DNA of 64,000 nucleotides from Ancylobacter dichloromethanicus (GCF_018390645.1 NZ_JAHBGC010000046.1:1-64000), one strand, 5' to 3'; shown: positions 51,142 through 63,875, counted from the stretch's first letter. A program made the numbers and translations. Notes: generated by a model not told the origin, from the letters alone.

Positions 51142-53442
51142 ATGTCATCCAGCCGTCACGATGCCCGGCGACCTTCGCGCCGGACCAAGCGGGTACCCCC
51201 CAAGAAGGACGGAGTGGCGACGGTGAGCGAGACGGAAACGCAGGTCGAGCAAGAAGTCGTGCTGACGGAAATGCCCATTCAGGCGGTGGTGCCGCCTCGT
51301 CCGCTCGAGGACGAGCTGATGAATTCGCCGGAGCGTTTCATCAACCGCGAGCTGTCCTGGCTGCAGTTCAATCGCCGCGTGCTGGAGGAGGCCTCCAACA
51401 CCGAGCACCCGATGCTGGAGCAGCTGCGCTTTCTCTCGATCTCGGCCAACAATCTCGACGAGTTCTTCATGGTCCGCGTCGCCGGCCTGAAGGAACAGGT
51501 GCGCGAGGGCTACAGCGCCCGCAGCCCGGACGGGCTGAGCCCGGTGGAGCAACTCGCCCGCATCGGCGTGGCGGCGGCCGAACTCGCCGAGGACCAGCAG
51601 GCGCGCTGGCGCGGGCTGCGGCAGTCGCTGGTGGGCTGCGGCATCGTGCTGGTGGACGGCGCCGATGTCGTGAAGGGCGACCGGGCGGTGCTCGACGACT
51701 TCTTCCTCTCCCATGTCTTTCCGGTGCTGACGCCGCTCGCCATCGACCCGGCGCATCCCTTCCCGTTCATTCCCAATCTCGGCTTCTCGCTGGCACTGCA
51801 GCTGGCGCGCATCCATGACGGGCGGGCGATGAACGCGCTCATCCGCGTGCCGGCCAAGATCGACCGCTTCATCCGCCTGCCCGACGGCGAGAACGACGTG
51901 CAGCGCTTCATCACCCTCGAACAGATGATCGGCCTGTTCATCGGCCGCCTGTTCCCGGGCTATCAGGTGAAGGGACAGGGCGGCTTCCGCGTCATCCGCG
52001 ACAGCGACCTCGAAGTGGAGGAAGAGGCCGAGGACCTGATGCGCCAGTTCGAGACGGCGCTGAAGCGCCGGCGGCTGGGGCAGGTCATCCGCCTCGAGAT
52101 CGACGCCTCCATGCCGGAGGAGCTGCGCAATTTCGTCCGGCGCGAACTGGGCGTGATGGAGGACGAGATCTTCCTCGTCGACGGCGTGCTGGCGCTGAAC
52201 GAGTTCAGCCAGCTTGTCGGCATCGACCGGCCGGACCTCAAGTTCAAGCCGTACAATCCGCGCTTCCCCGAGCGCATCCGTGACCATGCCGGCGACTGCT
52301 TCGCGGCGATCCGCGAGAAGGACCTGGTGGTCCACCATCCCTACGAGTCCTTCGACGTGGTGGTGCAGTTCCTGCGCCAGGCGGCGCGCGACCCCAATGT
52401 CGTCGCCATCAAGCAGACGCTCTACCGCACCTCCTCCGACAGCCCGATCATCAAGGCGCTGGCGGAAGCGGCGGAGGCGGGCAAGTCGGTGACCGCGCTG
52501 GTCGAATTGAAGGCGCGCTTCGACGAGGAGGCCAATATCCGCTGGGCGCGCGACCTGGAGCGTGCCGGCGTGCAGGTGGTGTTCGGCTTCCTGGAGCTGA
52601 AGACCCACGCCAAGCTGTCGCTGGTGGTGCGTCGCGAGGGCGGCGCGCTGGCAAGCTACTGCCATGTCGGCACGGGCAATTACCACCCGATCACCGCCCG
52701 CATCTACACCGACCTCTCGTTCTTCACCGCCGACCCGGCGATCGGCCGCGACGTGGCGCGCATCTTCAACTTCATCACCGGCTATGCCGAGCCGGCGGGG
52801 CTGGAGAAGCTGGCCATCGCGCCGCTGTCGCTGAAGACGCGCATTCTCGACCATATCGACGCCGAGATGGAGTACGCCAAGGCCGGCAAGCCGGCGGCGA
52901 TCTGGCTCAAGATGAACTCGCTGGTCGACCCCATGATCATCGACGCGCTCTACCGGGCCAGCCAGGCCGGCGTGCCGGTGGAGGTCATCGTGCGCGGCAT
53001 ATGCTGCCTGCGCCCGGGCGTGCAGGGGCTGTCGGAGAACATCCGCGTCAAGTCGATCGTCGGCCGCTTCCTGGAACATGAGCGCATTTACGCCTTCGGC
53101 AACGGCCATGGCCTGCCCCATGCCGAGGCGGCCATCTACATCTCCTCCGCCGACCTGATGCCGCGTAATCTCGACCGCCGCGTCGAATCCTTGTGCCCGA
53201 TCACCAACCCGACGGTGCACATGCAGATTCTCGACCAGATCATGGTCGCCAACCTGCAGGACAACCAGCAGAGCTGGCGCGTGTTGCCGGATGGCTCCGC
53301 CGAGCGCATGGTCCCCGGCGAGGGCGAGGAAAAGTTCAACGCCCAGCAGTATTTCATGACCAATCCGAGTCTCTCCGGCCGTGGCAAATCGCTCAAGGAT
53401 TCCTCGCCGCGCAACCTCCTCCGCCGTCGCGATCGCGCGTGA
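51142..53442 (+). CDS. ppk1: Polyphosphate kinase 1
   Basis: PPK1 makes polyphosphate from ATP through a phosphohistidine. The 766-residue protein has a disordered basic N-terminus of about 60 residues, then [17 protein letters not shown], the PLD-like catalytic domains with H489 in [12 protein letters not shown] as the probable autophosphorylated residue, the NARW-like NIRWARDLE segment and [18 protein letters not shown]. It lies between hdaA and ppx, the usual arrangement that keeps polyphosphate synthesis and breakdown together. The length is a little above the 690-residue norm because of the N-terminal extension. Confidence 0.96.
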   Translation: MSSSRHDARRPSRRTKRVPPKKDGVATVSETETQVEQEVVLTEMPIQAVVPPRPLEDELMNSPERFINRELSWLQFNRRVLEEASNTEHPMLEQLRFLSISANNLDEFFMVRVAGLKEQVREGYSARSPDGLSPVEQLARIGVAAAELAEDQQARWRGLRQSLVGCGIVLVDGADVVKGDRAVLDDFFLSHVFPVLTPLAIDPAHPFPFIPNLGFSLALQLARIHDGRAMNALIRVPAKIDRFIRLPDGENDVQRFITLEQMIGLFIGRLFPGYQVKGQGGFRVIRDSDLEVEEEAEDLMRQFETALKRRRLGQVIRLEIDASMPEELRNFVRRELGVMEDEIFLVDGVLALNEFSQLVGIDRPDLKFKPYNPRFPERIRDHAGDCFAAIREKDLVVHHPYESFDVVVQFLRQAARDPNVVAIKQTLYRTSSDSPIIKALAEAAEAGKSVTALVELKARFDEEANIRWARDLERAGVQVVFGFLELKTHAKLSLVVRREGGALASYCHVGTGNYHPITARIYTDLSFFTADPAIGRDVARIFNFITGYAEPAGLEKLAIAPLSLKTRILDHIDAEMEYAKAGKPAAIWLKMNSLVDPMIIDALYRASQAGVPVEVIVRGICCLRPGVQGLSENIRVKSIVGRFLEHERIYAFGNGHGLPHAEAAIYISSADLMPRNLDRRVESLCPITNPTVHMQILDQIMVANLQDNQQSWRVLPDGSAERMVPGEGEEKFNAQQYFMTNPSLSGRGKSLKDSSPRNLLRRRDRA

Positions 53443-53446
53443 CCGC

Positions 53447-54964
53447 ATGAGCGAAGCCTTGCGTGATGCCGGACACGGCCTGGTGTCCGGCGGTCCTGTC
53501 GCGGTCATCGACATCGGCTCGAACTCGGTCCGCCTCGTCGTCTATGAGCGGCTGTCGCGCAGCCCGACGCCGATCTTCAACGAGAAGGCCTCCTGCGGCC
53601 TTGGCCGGGAAGTGCTGACCACCGGCCGCCTCAACCCGGACGCGGTGGAGAAGGCGCTCGCGGCGCTGCGGCGCTTCCGCGTGCTGTGCGACCGCATGGG
53701 GGTGGGCAAGGTCCATGTGCTCGCCACGGCGGCGGCGCGCGACGCCGCCAACGGACCCGACTTTGTCGCCGCCTGCACGGAAATCTGCCGCACCGAGGTC
53801 GAGGTGCTCTCGGGCAAGCGCGAGGCGCAGCTGTCCGCCCTCGGCATCCTCTCCGGCGTGCACCATGCCAATGGCGTGGTGGGCGACCTCGGTGGCGGCT
53901 CGCTCGAACTCGCCGACCTGCACGGCCAGCGCATCGGCTCCGGCGTGACCTTCCCGCTCGGCGGCCTCGCTTTGCAGGACACATCCGGCCGCTCGCTCAA
54001 GAAGGCCGACAAGATCGTCAAGGACCTGCTGGCGAACGAGCCGCACCTCGAACACCTCAAGGGACGGACCTTCTACGCCGTCGGCGGCACCTGGCGCGCG
54101 CTGGCGCGGCTGCACATGTTCCAGCGCGGCTACCCGCTGCATGTCATGCATGGCTACATCATCCCCGCCAAGGAGGCGCTGGAGTTCTGCCGGCTGGTGC
54201 GGCGGGTGCCGATCGACACGCTCTCGCGCATCGACACGGTGTCGGATGTGCGCCGCCCGCTGCTGCCCTATGGCGCGCTGGTGCTGGAGCACATTCTCCG
54301 CATCGGCAAGCCGGCCAGCGTCTTCGTCTCGGCGCAGGGCGTGCGCGAGGGGTTGCTCTACGAACTGCTGGAGCCCGACGAGCGCCAGCACGATCCGCTG
54401 ACCACGGCGGCGGCCGAACTGAACGAGGTCCGTTCGCGCTCCCCGGCCCATGGCTGGGAACTGATCGACTGGACCGACGCGTTCATGAAAAGCTCCGGCA
54501 TCGACGAGAGCGTCGAGGAGAAGCGGCTGCGCCACGCCGCCTGCCTGCTCTCGGACATCAGCTGGCGTGCGCATCCCGACTATCGCGGCGAGCAGAGCCT
54601 GAACCTCATCGCCCATGCCGCCTTCATCGGCGTCGACCATCCCGGCCGCGCCTTCCTCGCCCTGGCGATCTATTACCGGCACATGGGGCTGATCGACGAG
54701 GACCTGTCCCCGCGCATCCGCGAACTGGTGTCGGCGCGGCTGCTCGACCGGGCGCGCATTCTCGGCGCGGCGATGCGGGTGGGCTACATCCTCTCGGCGG
54801 CGATGCCGGGCACGCTGCCGCTGACGCCGCTCACCGTCGAACGCGGCAAGCTGGCCCTGCAGCTCAGCGGTGAACTCGCCCCGCTCAGCGGCGACCGCAT
54901 CGCCAACCGGCTGCGCTCGCTGGCCCGGCTGATCGGCCGTGAATCGGTGGTGCTGGCCGGCTGA
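53447..54964 (+). CDS. ppx: Exopolyphosphatase / Ppx-GppA family phosphatase
   Basis: The 505-residue protein of the ASKHA superfamily has AVIDIGSNSVRLVVYE at about residues 20-34, a second phosphate loop DLGGGSLELADL, and the C-terminal HD-like domain (HAACLLSDISWRAHPDY). It degrades polyphosphate from its ends or hydrolyses pppGpp, and sequence alone does not separate these. The start is four bases past the ppk stop. It pairs with ppk1 and is convergent with rnd across 30 bases. Confidence 0.93.
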   Translation: MSEALRDAGHGLVSGGPVAVIDIGSNSVRLVVYERLSRSPTPIFNEKASCGLGREVLTTGRLNPDAVEKALAALRRFRVLCDRMGVGKVHVLATAAARDAANGPDFVAACTEICRTEVEVLSGKREAQLSALGILSGVHHANGVVGDLGGGSLELADLHGQRIGSGVTFPLGGLALQDTSGRSLKKADKIVKDLLANEPHLEHLKGRTFYAVGGTWRALARLHMFQRGYPLHVMHGYIIPAKEALEFCRLVRRVPIDTLSRIDTVSDVRRPLLPYGALVLEHILRIGKPASVFVSAQGVREGLLYELLEPDERQHDPLTTAAAELNEVRSRSPAHGWELIDWTDAFMKSSGIDESVEEKRLRHAACLLSDISWRAHPDYRGEQSLNLIAHAAFIGVDHPGRAFLALAIYYRHMGLIDEDLSPRIRELVSARLLDRARILGAAMRVGYILSAAMPGTLPLTPLTVERGKLALQLSGELAPLSGDRIANRLRSLARLIGRESVVLAG

Positions 54965-54994
54965 ACGCCGGCGCGGAATGGCGGCTTCGCGCCG

Positions 54995-56158
54995 TCACTC
55001 TTCCAGAGCGGTACGTTCCAGCGCGATGACGCGCCCGCGCTGCATGGCCAGCGCCAGCCGGCCGGACTTCAGCGCCAGCGCCCGCTCGCCGAACAGCTCC
55101 CGTCGCCAGCCGTGAAGGGCGCCGACCTCCGGCTCGTCCTCGGAGGCGATGCGCTCCAGATCGTCGACCGTGGCGATGACCTTGGCGGCGACGCCGTGCT
55201 GCTCGGAGGTCATGCGCAGCAGCACCTTCAGCAGTTCCACCGTCGCCGAGGCGCCGTTGGACAGCGGCTTGTCGCGGTCGATGCGCGGCAGCGTCCTGGG
55301 GTCGCGGGCGAGGCCGGCCTTCACCGCCTCGACGATCATCTCGCCGGCACGGGAGCGCTCGAACCCCTTGGGGATGGCGCGCAACTGCCCCAGCTTCTCG
55401 ATCGAGGTAGGGTGCTGCGAGGCGATCTCGCCGATCACGTCGTCCTTGAGGATGCGCGAGCGCGGCGTGTCGCGGGCCTGCGCCTCGCGCTCGCGCCAGG
55501 CGGCGACCTCCATCAGCACGGCGAGGTCCTTGGGCTTGCGGGCGCGCGAGCGCAGCCGCTCCCAGGCCCGCTCGGGCTCCTGCCGGTAGGTTTCGGGCGA
55601 GGTGAGCACCGCCATCTCCTCGCCAACCCATTCGGCGCGCCCGCGCTTCTTCAGATCGGCGTCGAGCTTGAGGAACACGTCGCGCAGATGCGTGACGTCG
55701 GCCTCGGCATAGGCGACCTGCGCGGTGGAGAGCGGGCGGCGCGACCAGTCGGTGAAGCGCAGCGACTTGTCGAGCACTTCGCCGGTGATCCGCTGCACCA
55801 GCTGGTCATAGGAAATGGAATCGCCATGGCCGAGCACCATGGCCGCGACCTGGGTGTCGAATACCGGGTGCGGGATTATGCCGGCGAGGTGCCAGATGAT
55901 CTCGATGTCCTGCCGGCCGGCGTGGAACACCTTCAGCACGTTGGTGTCCGACATCAGCGCGAACAGCGGCGCGAGGTCGATGCCCTCCGCCAGCGCGTCG
56001 ACCACCAGCGCCTCGTCGAGACTGGCGAGCTGCACCACGCAGAGCTTCGGCCAGAAGGTGGTCTCGCGCAGGAACTCGGTGTCGATCGTGATGAACGGAT
56101 GGCGGGCCAGTCTTTCGCAGGCCGCGGCGAGGGCGTCGGTGGTGGTGATCATGTTCAT
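54995..56158 (-). CDS. rnd: Ribonuclease D
   Basis: RNase D trims tRNA 3' ends as a DEDD exonuclease. The 387-residue protein has the first acidic pair in [23 protein letters not shown] carrying the third acidic motif, and one HRDC domain followed by a second, looser one. E. coli Rnd is 375 residues long. It is convergent to ppx and divergent from the DUF992 gene. In alphaproteobacteria rnd usually lies near aspS, as here. Confidence 0.94.
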   Translation of the reverse strand: MNMITTTDALAAACERLARHPFITIDTEFLRETTFWPKLCVVQLASLDEALVVDALAEGIDLAPLFALMSDTNVLKVFHAGRQDIEIIWHLAGIIPHPVFDTQVAAMVLGHGDSISYDQLVQRITGEVLDKSLRFTDWSRRPLSTAQVAYAEADVTHLRDVFLKLDADLKKRGRAEWVGEEMAVLTSPETYRQEPERAWERLRSRARKPKDLAVLMEVAAWREREAQARDTPRSRILKDDVIGEIASQHPTSIEKLGQLRAIPKGFERSRAGEMIVEAVKAGLARDPRTLPRIDRDKPLSNGASATVELLKVLLRMTSEQHGVAAKVIATVDDLERIASEDEPEVGALHGWRRELFGERALALKSGRLALAMQRGRVIALERTALEE

Positions 56159-56294
56159 GTCGATTTTTACATATCGGAGTCTCGGCGCCGTTTCGACCCC
56201 GAAACATGCCGCAATTGCGCGAAAGGATTAACCGTTCGCGGCTACGAGTCGCAAAGCCATTCCGGCGGCGCGCCGCCATCTCTGGGGGAAATAC

Positions 56295-56765
56295 ATGAAA
56301 CAGGCCGTCTTCGCTCTCGCCACCACCGCTCTGGCTCTGTCCTTCGTGCCGGCTTCGGCCGCGGATCGCGTGAAGGCCGGCGTGCTGGTGTGCAATGCCG
56401 GCGCCAGCATCGGCATGCTGATCGAGTCGAAGCAGGAGCTGACCTGCACCTACACCCCGGCCGACAACGGCCCGGAACAGCGCTATGCCGGCACCATCAA
56501 GAATATCGGCGTCGAGCTGGGCGTGACCGGCGGCGGCGTGCTGACCTGGGGCGTGCTGGCACTGACCAAGTCGGTGGCGCCGGGCGCGCTGGCCGGGCCT
56601 TATGGCGGCGTGACCGGCGACGTCGCGCTTGGCGTCGGCGTCGGTGCCAATGTGCTGGTCGGTTCCGACAAGTCGTTCGCGCTCAACCCGATCTCGGTCG
56701 AAGGCAATGTCGGCGCCTCACTGGCGCTGGGTGTCGGCGGCCTCAACCTGCGCTACGTGCCCTGA
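56295..56765 (+). CDS. DUF992 family secreted protein
   Basis: The 156-residue protein has a signal peptide (MKQAVFALATTALALSFVPASAA) followed by a mature chain starting DRVKAGVLVCNAGASIGMLIESKQEL. DUF992 proteins are small, glycine-rich exported proteins found almost only in Rhizobiales, with two cysteines near the mature N-terminus, C34 and C54, likely to pair. The later part is a repeating Gly-Val-Gly pattern ending in LNLRYVP, which suggests a small beta-sheet protein. The function is unknown. It lies between divergent rnd and aspS with a terminator directly after it. Confidence 0.88.
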   Translation: MKQAVFALATTALALSFVPASAADRVKAGVLVCNAGASIGMLIESKQELTCTYTPADNGPEQRYAGTIKNIGVELGVTGGGVLTWGVLALTKSVAPGALAGPYGGVTGDVALGVGVGANVLVGSDKSFALNPISVEGNVGASLALGVGGLNLRYVP

Positions 56766-56773
56766 AGACGCGC

Positions 56774-56821
56774 GACGCCCGCCCGCGACCTGCCGACAGG
56801 CTCCGGGCGGGCGTCTCTTCT
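56774..56821 (+). terminator. Probable terminator of the DUF992 gene
   Basis: A 12-bp stem GACGCCCGCCCG/CGGGCGGGCGTC holds an inner CCTG-CCGA-CAGG hairpin and is followed by TCTTCTT. It begins eight bases past the stop. The T run is imperfect. Confidence 0.7.
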
Positions 56822-56843
56822 TGACAAAGCCGAGCCTCGCATG

Positions 56844-56877
56844 CACCCCTCCGCGCGCCCCGCGTGAGGGGTGTTTT
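56844..56877 (+). terminator. Second hairpin with T run just upstream of aspS
   Basis: CACCCCTC pairs with GAGGGGTG around an inner CGCG/CGCG stem and is followed by TTTT. It lies 46 bases before the aspS ATG. It could be a backup terminator for the DUF992 gene, or a leader hairpin of aspS if transcription starts upstream. Confidence 0.5.
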
Positions 56878-56923
56878 GCTATGTTCCGCCACGTCTCGGC
56901 GGCACCAACTCCGGGAAGACGCC

Positions 56924-58774
<1,851 letters not shown>

Positions 58775-58805
58775 GGCTTCCGGGGGACCGTTCCCACGTG
58801 CGCCC

Positions 58806-58888
58806 TCATGGCCGGGCTCGACCCGGCCACTTGGGAGAAGCGCGCCGGCGGGGCCGCGGCTGGGTCCCCGGGCCGCGCCCGGCGATGA
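58806..58888. repeat. Paired inverted REP-like element after aspS
   Basis: The left arm (58806-58830) starts TCATGGCCGGGC and has its own TGGCCGGG/CCCGGCCA hairpin. The right arm (58862-58888) runs GGGTCCCCGGGCC ... CCCGGCGATGA and is a near reverse complement of the left. This is a typical dispersed Rhizobiales repeat, different in sequence from the element between purM and purN. Confidence 0.75.
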
Positions 58889-58915
58889 GCGAAGGTCGAG
58901 GTTGTTTCCTCGTGC

Positions 58916-60910
58916 TCAGGGCGTGGCCGCCGGCGTCTCGACATTGAGGTCGTCGACCACGGCGAGCGGGTCCTCGCCTTTCAGCGTCTCCAGGATCATC
59001 ATCACCGGCAGCGGCTCCTCGCGCGGCGTGACGCGCAGGGCGAGGGTGCTCATCGGCTTCTGGATGAAGCGGACGAAGGCTTCGACCGCCGGGCCGAGTT
59101 CGGGCCGGTCGGCCACCGTCTGCGCCAGCAGCAGGTCGGCGAAGCCGGCGAAGAGCTGGCGGATCTCCTCCGGCTTCAGTCCCTGCTCCTTGGCCGCCGC
59201 GTCCAGCTTCTGCTCATAAAGGCCGGCATCGGTGACGGAGAGATCGAGCGCGCTCAGATTCACTTCCGCCGCCCCCGCCAGCGCCTCGTCCGGCTGGGTG
59301 GAGAAAACGGAATCGTCCACCTCGCTCAGCGTGAGCCTGGCGTTGAACGAGAACGCATCCGACACTTCGAAATAAGCGGGGTCGACCACGACGGTGTTGT
59401 CGGCTTCGTTCCAGCTGGCGCGGAAGTCCACGGCGACGCTCGCCCGGTCCATCTGACCCGGCACCAGCGCGAAGGCGGAATTGCCGGCGTTGACCAGCGC
59501 GGTCGGGCCGCTCATGCGCAGGGTGGCGGAGATGCGGGTGGGTAGCGCGTCGGGCTCGCCGGTCCAGGAGAGGGCGAATTTGTCGATGTCGAGCGGCGAG
59601 CCCTCATCGGTCGGCGCGACGACATCGTCGATCTCGATCGACTCGATGGTGCTGAACACGGGTACGGGCCAGCGGGCGAATTCCTTGGGATTGTCGGCCG
59701 CGTCCGCAAACAGTGTCATCAGCGTGCCGGCCCTCAGCCCCGAGAGCTGCAGGTGCCCCATCCGGAAGGCGCCGCCATCGGGGCCCTTGCCGGTCACCTT
59801 CTCCAGCGTGATGTTCTCCATCCGTCCGTCTTCGATCGCGCCGACGGTGAAAGAACCAAAGCCGAAGGCGATGCCGCCCGGTGCCGTGCCTTCCATGCCT
59901 TCGATGGTCAAGCCGCCGACGCGCACGCCCTCGTCGTAGACGGAGGCTGCCATTCGAAAGAGCTGCGCTGTTTGCCTGATCTGCGCCGGATTCCCGACCA
60001 TGTCGGCCTTTTCGAGCATCTGCCCCGCGGCGCGCAGTTCTTCAACCGGAATGGCGGAGGGGCGAATAGCCACATCCTTCATGGTCATGCGTGCCATGCG
60101 CTGCGACACGCCGGCCATGGTGAGTTCGTAATCGTCGATCGAAACGAAATCGTGGATGGTGATGAACTGGTCGCTGGCCAGACGCTGCTCGGGATCGAGC
60201 AGGATCAGCATTCCGGCAATGTCGAACCCCTTGATGTCGATCCGCCCCACCGAACCTTCGCCGGAGAGTTCGGGCGGGCCATTCATGCGGAAGCGCGACG
60301 GTTCGGCCGTGAGGGCGGCGAAGCGTCCATTGGCCAGCCCATCGAGGCGAATGGCGCCATTGGTCTCCTCGTTCCTGACCCGCGTCTCGCCGTCGCCGCT
60401 GCTGCCCGTGCCGGTGGAAGCCGGAATGTCGATGCGTTCGGCGGTGATCATCCTCAAGAAGTCGAGGGCGATCTGCGACGGGCCGCCGTTCACCGGTGCC
60501 TGTGCGGGAAAGGCGAGGGCCGCGACTTCGACACGGGGGGCATGGTAGCGGGTGATGCCCGGCGTGCTGACCAGCATCGGCACGTCCATGGTGAGATCGG
60601 CAATCTCCACCGTCCGGGCGAACAGCCGGCCCGAGTCGCGCTGCTCGACCCCGTTCGCCACCAGCGAGCCGATCTTGAGGATGCCCTGGCCCGGACCGAC
60701 CAGCGACAGGTCGTGCAGTTCGAACCGGCCGGCGAAGAGGTCGTAATTCACCTCGCCGACGCTTGCCTCGGCACCGCCACCCCGCAGCGTGGCGAGCGCC
60801 GAGGCGACTTCACTGCGCGCCAGATGGTTGACGTAGAGCCTGGAGCCGAAATAGCCGCCCACGCCAAGGACGACGAGGGCGACGAGAGCGACGAGGAACG
60901 GCTTGCGCAT
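58916..60910 (-). CDS. Large membrane-anchored periplasmic protein of unknown function
   Basis: I do not recognise this 664-residue protein. Residues 1-24 are a short cytoplasmic KP start and one hydrophobic helix (LVALVALVVLGVGGYFGS), so the rest should be periplasmic. The body is rich in alternating hydrophobic strands and repeated patterns such as VGRIDIKGFDIAGM, IDDYELTMAGV and VGAIEDGRMENITLEKV. These recall AsmA-like or DUF945-like lipid-transfer proteins with many short strands, although I see no defining motif. The C-terminal 100 residues become helical. It stands alone between aspS and the divergent maeB, in an otherwise conserved neighbourhood. Confidence 0.75.
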   Translation of the reverse strand: MRKPFLVALVALVVLGVGGYFGSRLYVNHLARSEVASALATLRGGGAEASVGEVNYDLFAGRFELHDLSLVGPGQGILKIGSLVANGVEQRDSGRLFARTVEIADLTMDVPMLVSTPGITRYHAPRVEVAALAFPAQAPVNGGPSQIALDFLRMITAERIDIPASTGTGSSGDGETRVRNEETNGAIRLDGLANGRFAALTAEPSRFRMNGPPELSGEGSVGRIDIKGFDIAGMLILLDPEQRLASDQFITIHDFVSIDDYELTMAGVSQRMARMTMKDVAIRPSAIPVEELRAAGQMLEKADMVGNPAQIRQTAQLFRMAASVYDEGVRVGGLTIEGMEGTAPGGIAFGFGSFTVGAIEDGRMENITLEKVTGKGPDGGAFRMGHLQLSGLRAGTLMTLFADAADNPKEFARWPVPVFSTIESIEIDDVVAPTDEGSPLDIDKFALSWTGEPDALPTRISATLRMSGPTALVNAGNSAFALVPGQMDRASVAVDFRASWNEADNTVVVDPAYFEVSDAFSFNARLTLSEVDDSVFSTQPDEALAGAAEVNLSALDLSVTDAGLYEQKLDAAAKEQGLKPEEIRQLFAGFADLLLAQTVADRPELGPAVEAFVRFIQKPMSTLALRVTPREEPLPVMMILETLKGEDPLAVVDDLNVETPAATP

Positions 60911-61081
60911 GCGGGGCTTACCTGGGCACGACCGGGGGCGGGCGGGGCTGGCAGGGTCACGCCGGCCAATGCCGCACCTTAAACCAACCGCCCCGGGACG
61001 AGCACCAGAAAATGGGAAAGGCGTTGTGCGCCGTACCAGAATCCCTATGCTCCCGCGCCAAGCTCCGGGGAAGGAAACACA

Positions 61082-63361
61082 ATGGCCTCTTACATCTCAG
61101 ACGATCTGCGCTCCGGCGCGCTCTTCTATCACCGCATGCCCCGCCCGGGTAAGCTTGAGATCCAGCCGACCAAGCCGCTTGCCAACCAGCGTGACCTCGC
61201 TCTGGCCTACACGCCCGGCGTTGCCGCGGTGTGCGAGGCGATCGCCGCCGACAAGTCGCTGGTGGCGGAGCTTACCGCCCGGCAGAACCTGGTCGCCGTG
61301 GTGTCCAACGGCACCGCTGTGCTTGGCCTCGGCAATATCGGCCCGGAAGCCTCCAAGCCGGTGATGGAGGGCAAGGCGGTCCTGTTCAAGAAGTTCGCCG
61401 GCATCGACGTGTTCGACATCGAGATCAACGCGCTGGAGCCCGACCATGTCGTGACCGTGGTCGCCGCGCTGGAGCCGACCTTCGGCGGCATCAATCTCGA
61501 AGACATCAAGGCGCCCGAGTGCTTCGAGATCGAGACCCGGCTGCGCGAGATGATGAACATCCCGGTGTTCCATGACGACCAGCACGGCACCGCGATCATC
61601 GTGGTGGCGGCGATCGTCAACGCGCTGTTCCTCGGCGGCAAGAAGCTGGAGGATGTGAAGATCGTCACCTCCGGTGCCGGTGCGGCGGCCATCGCCACGC
61701 TGAACCTGCTGCGCTCCATGGGCGCGAAACTGGAGAACATCTGGGTCACCGACATCGAGGGCGTGGTCTATGAGGGCCGCGAGAAGCTGATGGACCCCTA
61801 TAAGGGGGTGTTCGCGCAGAAGACCGAGCAGCGCACCCTTGCCGAGGTGATCGCCGGCGCCGACATCTTCATCGGCCTGTCCGCCGGCGGCGTGCTGAAG
61901 CCCGAGATGCTGGCGGCGATGGCCGAGCGGCCGCTGATCATGGCGCTGGCCAACCCGACGCCCGAGATCATGCCCGACCTCGCCCGCGACGCCCGCCCCG
62001 ACGCGATGATCTGCACCGGACGCTCCGACTTTCCCAACCAGGTCAACAACGTCCTGTGCTTCCCCTTCATCTTCCGTGGCGCGCTCGATGCCGGCGCAAC
62101 CACGATCAACGAGGAGATGAAGGTGGCGGCGGTCAACGCCATCGCCGAACTGGCGCGCGAGACGCCCTCCGACGTCGTCGCCCGTGCCTATGGCGGCGAG
62201 ACGCCGGTGTTCGGCCCGGCCTCGCTCATTCCCTCGCCCTTCGACCCGCGGCTGATCCTGCGCATCGCCCCGGCGGTGGCCAAGGCGGCGATGGATTCGG
62301 GTGTCGCGCAGCGGCCGATCGCCGATTTCGACGCCTATCAGGAGCAGCTTGACCGCTTCGTCTTCCGCTCCGGCCTGGTGATGAAGCCGATCTTCGCCCT
62401 CGCCAAGCAGGCGCCCAAGCGGGTGATCTACGCCGAGGGCGAGGATGAGCGCATCCTGCGCGCGGCGCAGGTGGTGGTGGAGGAGGGGCTTGCCCGCCCG
62501 ATCCTGATCGGCCGCCCCTCGGTGATCGAGACCCGGCTGCAGCGCTTCGGCCTTTCCATCCGCCCCGGCCGCGAGTTCGACCTTATCAATCCCGAGGACG
62601 ACCCGCGCTATCGCGACTATGTGACGACCTATGTCGAGCGCACCGGCCGGCGCGGCGTGACGCCGGAGCTGGCCCGCACGCTGGTGCGCACCACGCCGAC
62701 GGTGATCGCCGCGCTGGCGGTGGTGCGCGGCGATGCCGACACCATGCTGTGCGGCGTCGAGGGACGCTTCATCCGCCATCTGCGCCATATCCGCACCATT
62801 ATCGGCCTGGCGCCGGGCGTGCGCGACGTGGCGGCGCTGTCGATGCTGCTGACCCAGAAGGGCGCGTTCTTCCTCTGCGACACCCAGATCCAGCCCGATC
62901 CGTCCGCCGAGGATCTCGCCGAGATGGCGCAGCTCGCCGCCGCCCATGTGCGCCGCTTCGGCATCGAGCCGAAGGTGGCGCTGCTGTCGCACTCCGATTT
63001 CGGCAGCCGCGACGACGACAGCGCGCAGAAGATGCGCCGCACGCTCGACCTGATCCTGCAGCGTGCGCCTGATCTGATGGTCGACGGCGAGATGGAGGGC
63101 GACAGCGCGCTGGTGCCGGAAATGCGCGAGCGCGTGCTGCCGGGCTCGCGCCTGCAGGGTGTGGCCAACATCCTCGTCATGCCGAACCTCGACGCCGCCA
63201 ATATCGGCTACCAGATGGTCAAGGTGTTCGGCGACGCGCTTCCCGTCGGCCCGATCCTGCTCGGCCCGGCGCGGCCGGCGCATGTGCTCACCCCCTCGGT
63301 GACGGCGCGCGGCATCGTCAACATGACCGCCATCGCCGTGGTGGAGGCGCAGGACGCCTGA
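61082..63361 (+). CDS. maeB: NADP-dependent malic enzyme with C-terminal phosphotransacetylase-like domain
   Basis: The 759-residue protein joins an N-terminal malic enzyme (about residues 1-430) to a C-terminal phosphotransacetylase-like domain (about 430-759), the MaeB architecture that alphaproteobacteria use for malate oxidative decarboxylation to pyruvate. The first part has [10 protein letters not shown], the [12 protein letters not shown] motif, the metal site [13 protein letters not shown] and NAD(P)-binding GAGAAAIA. The second has the PTA-like [12 protein letters not shown] and [14 protein letters not shown] segments. The PTA domain is usually regulatory, not catalytic. It is divergent from the anchored periplasmic protein gene. 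Confidence 0.96.
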   Translation: MASYISDDLRSGALFYHRMPRPGKLEIQPTKPLANQRDLALAYTPGVAAVCEAIAADKSLVAELTARQNLVAVVSNGTAVLGLGNIGPEASKPVMEGKAVLFKKFAGIDVFDIEINALEPDHVVTVVAALEPTFGGINLEDIKAPECFEIETRLREMMNIPVFHDDQHGTAIIVVAAIVNALFLGGKKLEDVKIVTSGAGAAAIATLNLLRSMGAKLENIWVTDIEGVVYEGREKLMDPYKGVFAQKTEQRTLAEVIAGADIFIGLSAGGVLKPEMLAAMAERPLIMALANPTPEIMPDLARDARPDAMICTGRSDFPNQVNNVLCFPFIFRGALDAGATTINEEMKVAAVNAIAELARETPSDVVARAYGGETPVFGPASLIPSPFDPRLILRIAPAVAKAAMDSGVAQRPIADFDAYQEQLDRFVFRSGLVMKPIFALAKQAPKRVIYAEGEDERILRAAQVVVEEGLARPILIGRPSVIETRLQRFGLSIRPGREFDLINPEDDPRYRDYVTTYVERTGRRGVTPELARTLVRTTPTVIAALAVVRGDADTMLCGVEGRFIRHLRHIRTIIGLAPGVRDVAALSMLLTQKGAFFLCDTQIQPDPSAEDLAEMAQLAAAHVRRFGIEPKVALLSHSDFGSRDDDSAQKMRRTLDLILQRAPDLMVDGEMEGDSALVPEMRERVLPGSRLQGVANILVMPNLDAANIGYQMVKVFGDALPVGPILLGPARPAHVLTPSVTARGIVNMTAIAVVEAQDA

Positions 63362-63546
63362 GGCTTCCGCGCCACCGGCCGGCCAGGACGACAAAGCGCG
63401 CGCTTCTGTTCTAGACTGGCCTCATGGTACCTGCGACATGGCGGGAAGGCGTGCCGGACATCCGGCCGCGCTCCGCGCCACATCGATGAACCGTGGCCTT
63501 GTGCGGGCGCCACTCGGCGCTTCCGCCTCAGTGGAGAGCTCCGATC

Positions 63547-63867
63547 ATGCGTGCCCACTCCTCGCTTGCGACGCTGGCGGCGGCCGGCGTCCTCCTCGCC
63601 CTTGCCGCCGTTCCGGCGCGGGCCAATGACACCGCGGCCGGCGCGATCATCGGTGGCGCGGCCGGCGCCATCATCGGCGGCGCCGCGTCCGGCACCGCCG
63701 GCGGGGCCGTGGCGGGCGCCGTGGTCGGCGGCACGGCCGGCGCGATCATCGGCAACCAGAGCGACAAGAAAAAGAAGAGGTCGTACTATTACTGGTCGGG
63801 CGGCAGGTGCCTCTACCGCTACCCGAACGGCCAGGTGGTCAAGGTCAGCAAGAGCTATTGCTACTAG
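63547..63867 (+). CDS. Small exported glycine-zipper protein with C-terminal cysteine motif
   Basis: The 106-residue protein has a signal peptide ending around ARAN, then a glycine zipper (GAIIGGAAGAIIGG and AGGAVAGAVVGGTAGAIIG) at about residues 31-69, a lysine cluster (DKKKKR) and a short soluble end with C88 and C105. Glycine-zipper segments of this kind often insert in or span membranes. The last twelve residues, GQVVKVSKSYCY, resemble the end of the 72-residue small secreted protein near 39.6 kb. The function is unknown. I chose the inner ATG giving MRAHSSLA; the upstream frame is not supported. Confidence 0.8.
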   Translation: MRAHSSLATLAAAGVLLALAAVPARANDTAAGAIIGGAAGAIIGGAASGTAGGAVAGAVVGGTAGAIIGNQSDKKKKRSYYYWSGGRCLYRYPNGQVVKVSKSYCY

Positions 63868-63875
63868 CCGTTGTG

